From an uncultured Eubacteriales bacterium (GTDB taxonomy: Bacteria; Bacillota; Clostridia; Peptostreptococcales; Anaerovoracaceae), in contig UQEW01000096.1 of assembly GCA_900540145.1 (NCBI GenBank), positions 1-5,366 on the forward strand: DNA of 5,366 nt, given 5' to 3'. A program made the translations under genes and the position numbers. A model generated the notes under the pieces. It searched no databases. It saw only the letters and a program-made list of their open reading frames with translations, and was not told where the DNA came from. This document shows, one piece after another, positions 5,085-5,366 of the stretch (the first letter of the stretch is position 1; every line of letters starts with the position of its first letter).

Positions 5085-5323
5085 TGATGAAGGAAAAAAT
5101 TACAACATTTTGCTCTGAGACAGCTCTTTTGCAGGTTTAAAACAAGGGTGATGTTGTATATTTGGAGGAAATTTAAAAAACATACAACATTTCGCCCAAA
5201 ATTGTTGTATTATTTTGAGTTTTGCCCAATATTTACAACATGACTATGAATTATCTATGTAAAACATCTATGTACCGGAGCAAATGCTGTAAAATTCAGA
5301 AAAATCAAAAAAATTTACAACAT
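5047..5323. repeat. Array of ATGTTGTA/TACAACAT boxes arranged as four inverted-repeat units
   Basis: Forward boxes ATGTTGTA lie at 5047, 5068, 5151, 5202 (TTGTTGTA) and 5284 (ATGCTGTA). Reverse boxes TACAACAT lie at 5101, 5183, 5234 and 5316. Leaving out the box at 5047, they pair into units 5068-5108, 5151-5190, 5202-5241 and 5284-5323, each 40-41 bp, with forward-to-reverse distances of 33, 32, 32 and 32. Gaps between units are 42, 11 and 42 bp. This occupies most of the otherwise gene-free 4962-5366 stretch. It could be a multi-site operator, a dispersed intergenic repeat, or part of a mobile element whose other end lies beyond the window. It does not match a CRISPR array, since repeats are short and alternate in orientation, and I recognise no named repeat family. 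Confidence 0.7.
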
Positions 5324-5366
5324 CGACAAATTCAAAACCGTAAATGAGCCAGGCGTTGGCAACAGC

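Noticed and set aside
5047..5323. CRISPR array
   Set aside because: Repeat units are 8 bases, alternate in orientation and have unequal gaps, and no cas-like gene is present.
5268..5366. Minus-strand frame open from the right edge to TAG at 5270-5268 (ending in YSICSGT), a possible C-terminus of a gene beyond the window
   Set aside because: It is only 32 codons, made largely from the repeat-array boxes, and shows no recognisable domain. The GC-richer last 25 bases hint at coding, but not enough to call.
5041..5366. Tn7-like transposon end with multiple transposase sites
   Set aside because: Such ends carry longer sites mainly in one orientation and a defined terminal TGT. Here boxes alternate, and no transposase or target-site duplication is visible.

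Overview
This 5.4 kb window looks chromosomal and comes from a low-GC Gram-positive bacterium, most likely a clostridial Firmicute. Supporting signs are strong AGGAGG-type ribosome binding sites, near-consensus sigma-A promoters, AT-rich spacers, a four-cysteine L32 and an acetate kinase with the full catalytic set. The exact genus cannot be read from the sequence. There are six recognisable genes and one broken gene, all housekeeping in character. I found no CRISPR array, transposase, tRNA or rRNA.

Left part (1-2400), cell-wall and lysine precursors. On the minus strand asd (aspartate-semialdehyde dehydrogenase) runs into uppP (undecaprenyl-diphosphatase, cut by the left edge). The uppP ribosome binding site begins inside the asd stop codon, so the two are almost certainly one transcript. 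dapA (dihydrodipicolinate synthase) diverges on the plus strand. Asd makes the semialdehyde that DapA condenses with pyruvate, so the divergent pair encodes consecutive pathway steps. Their predicted -35 boxes overlap. dapA begins at a TTG codon (1406) and ends before a long stem-loop terminator.

Middle (2390-3505). A GNAT-family acetyltransferase of unknown substrate has its own extended -10 promoter. Beyond it, on the minus strand, lies a small gene broken into two frames at a run of seven T. It encodes a membrane-anchor segment followed by a short piece resembling trigger-factor-like surface peptidyl-prolyl isomerases. It is probably a decayed remnant, although the break sits on an in-frame U UUU UUA heptamer. 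Two hairpins separate it from rpmF.

Right part (3506-5366). ackA (acetate kinase, energy metabolism) and rpmF (ribosomal protein L32) lie in tandem on the minus strand. rpmF has its own strong promoter four bases past the ackA stop. The DUF177 gene commonly found upstream of rpmF is absent. Upstream of ackA, 4962-5366 holds no convincing gene. It contains the ackA promoter, with an inverted repeat across its -35 box, and then an array of ATGTTGTA/TACAACAT boxes. Eight of the boxes form four inverted-repeat units of 40-41 bp with regular 42/11/42 bp gaps. This array is the least explained structure in the window.
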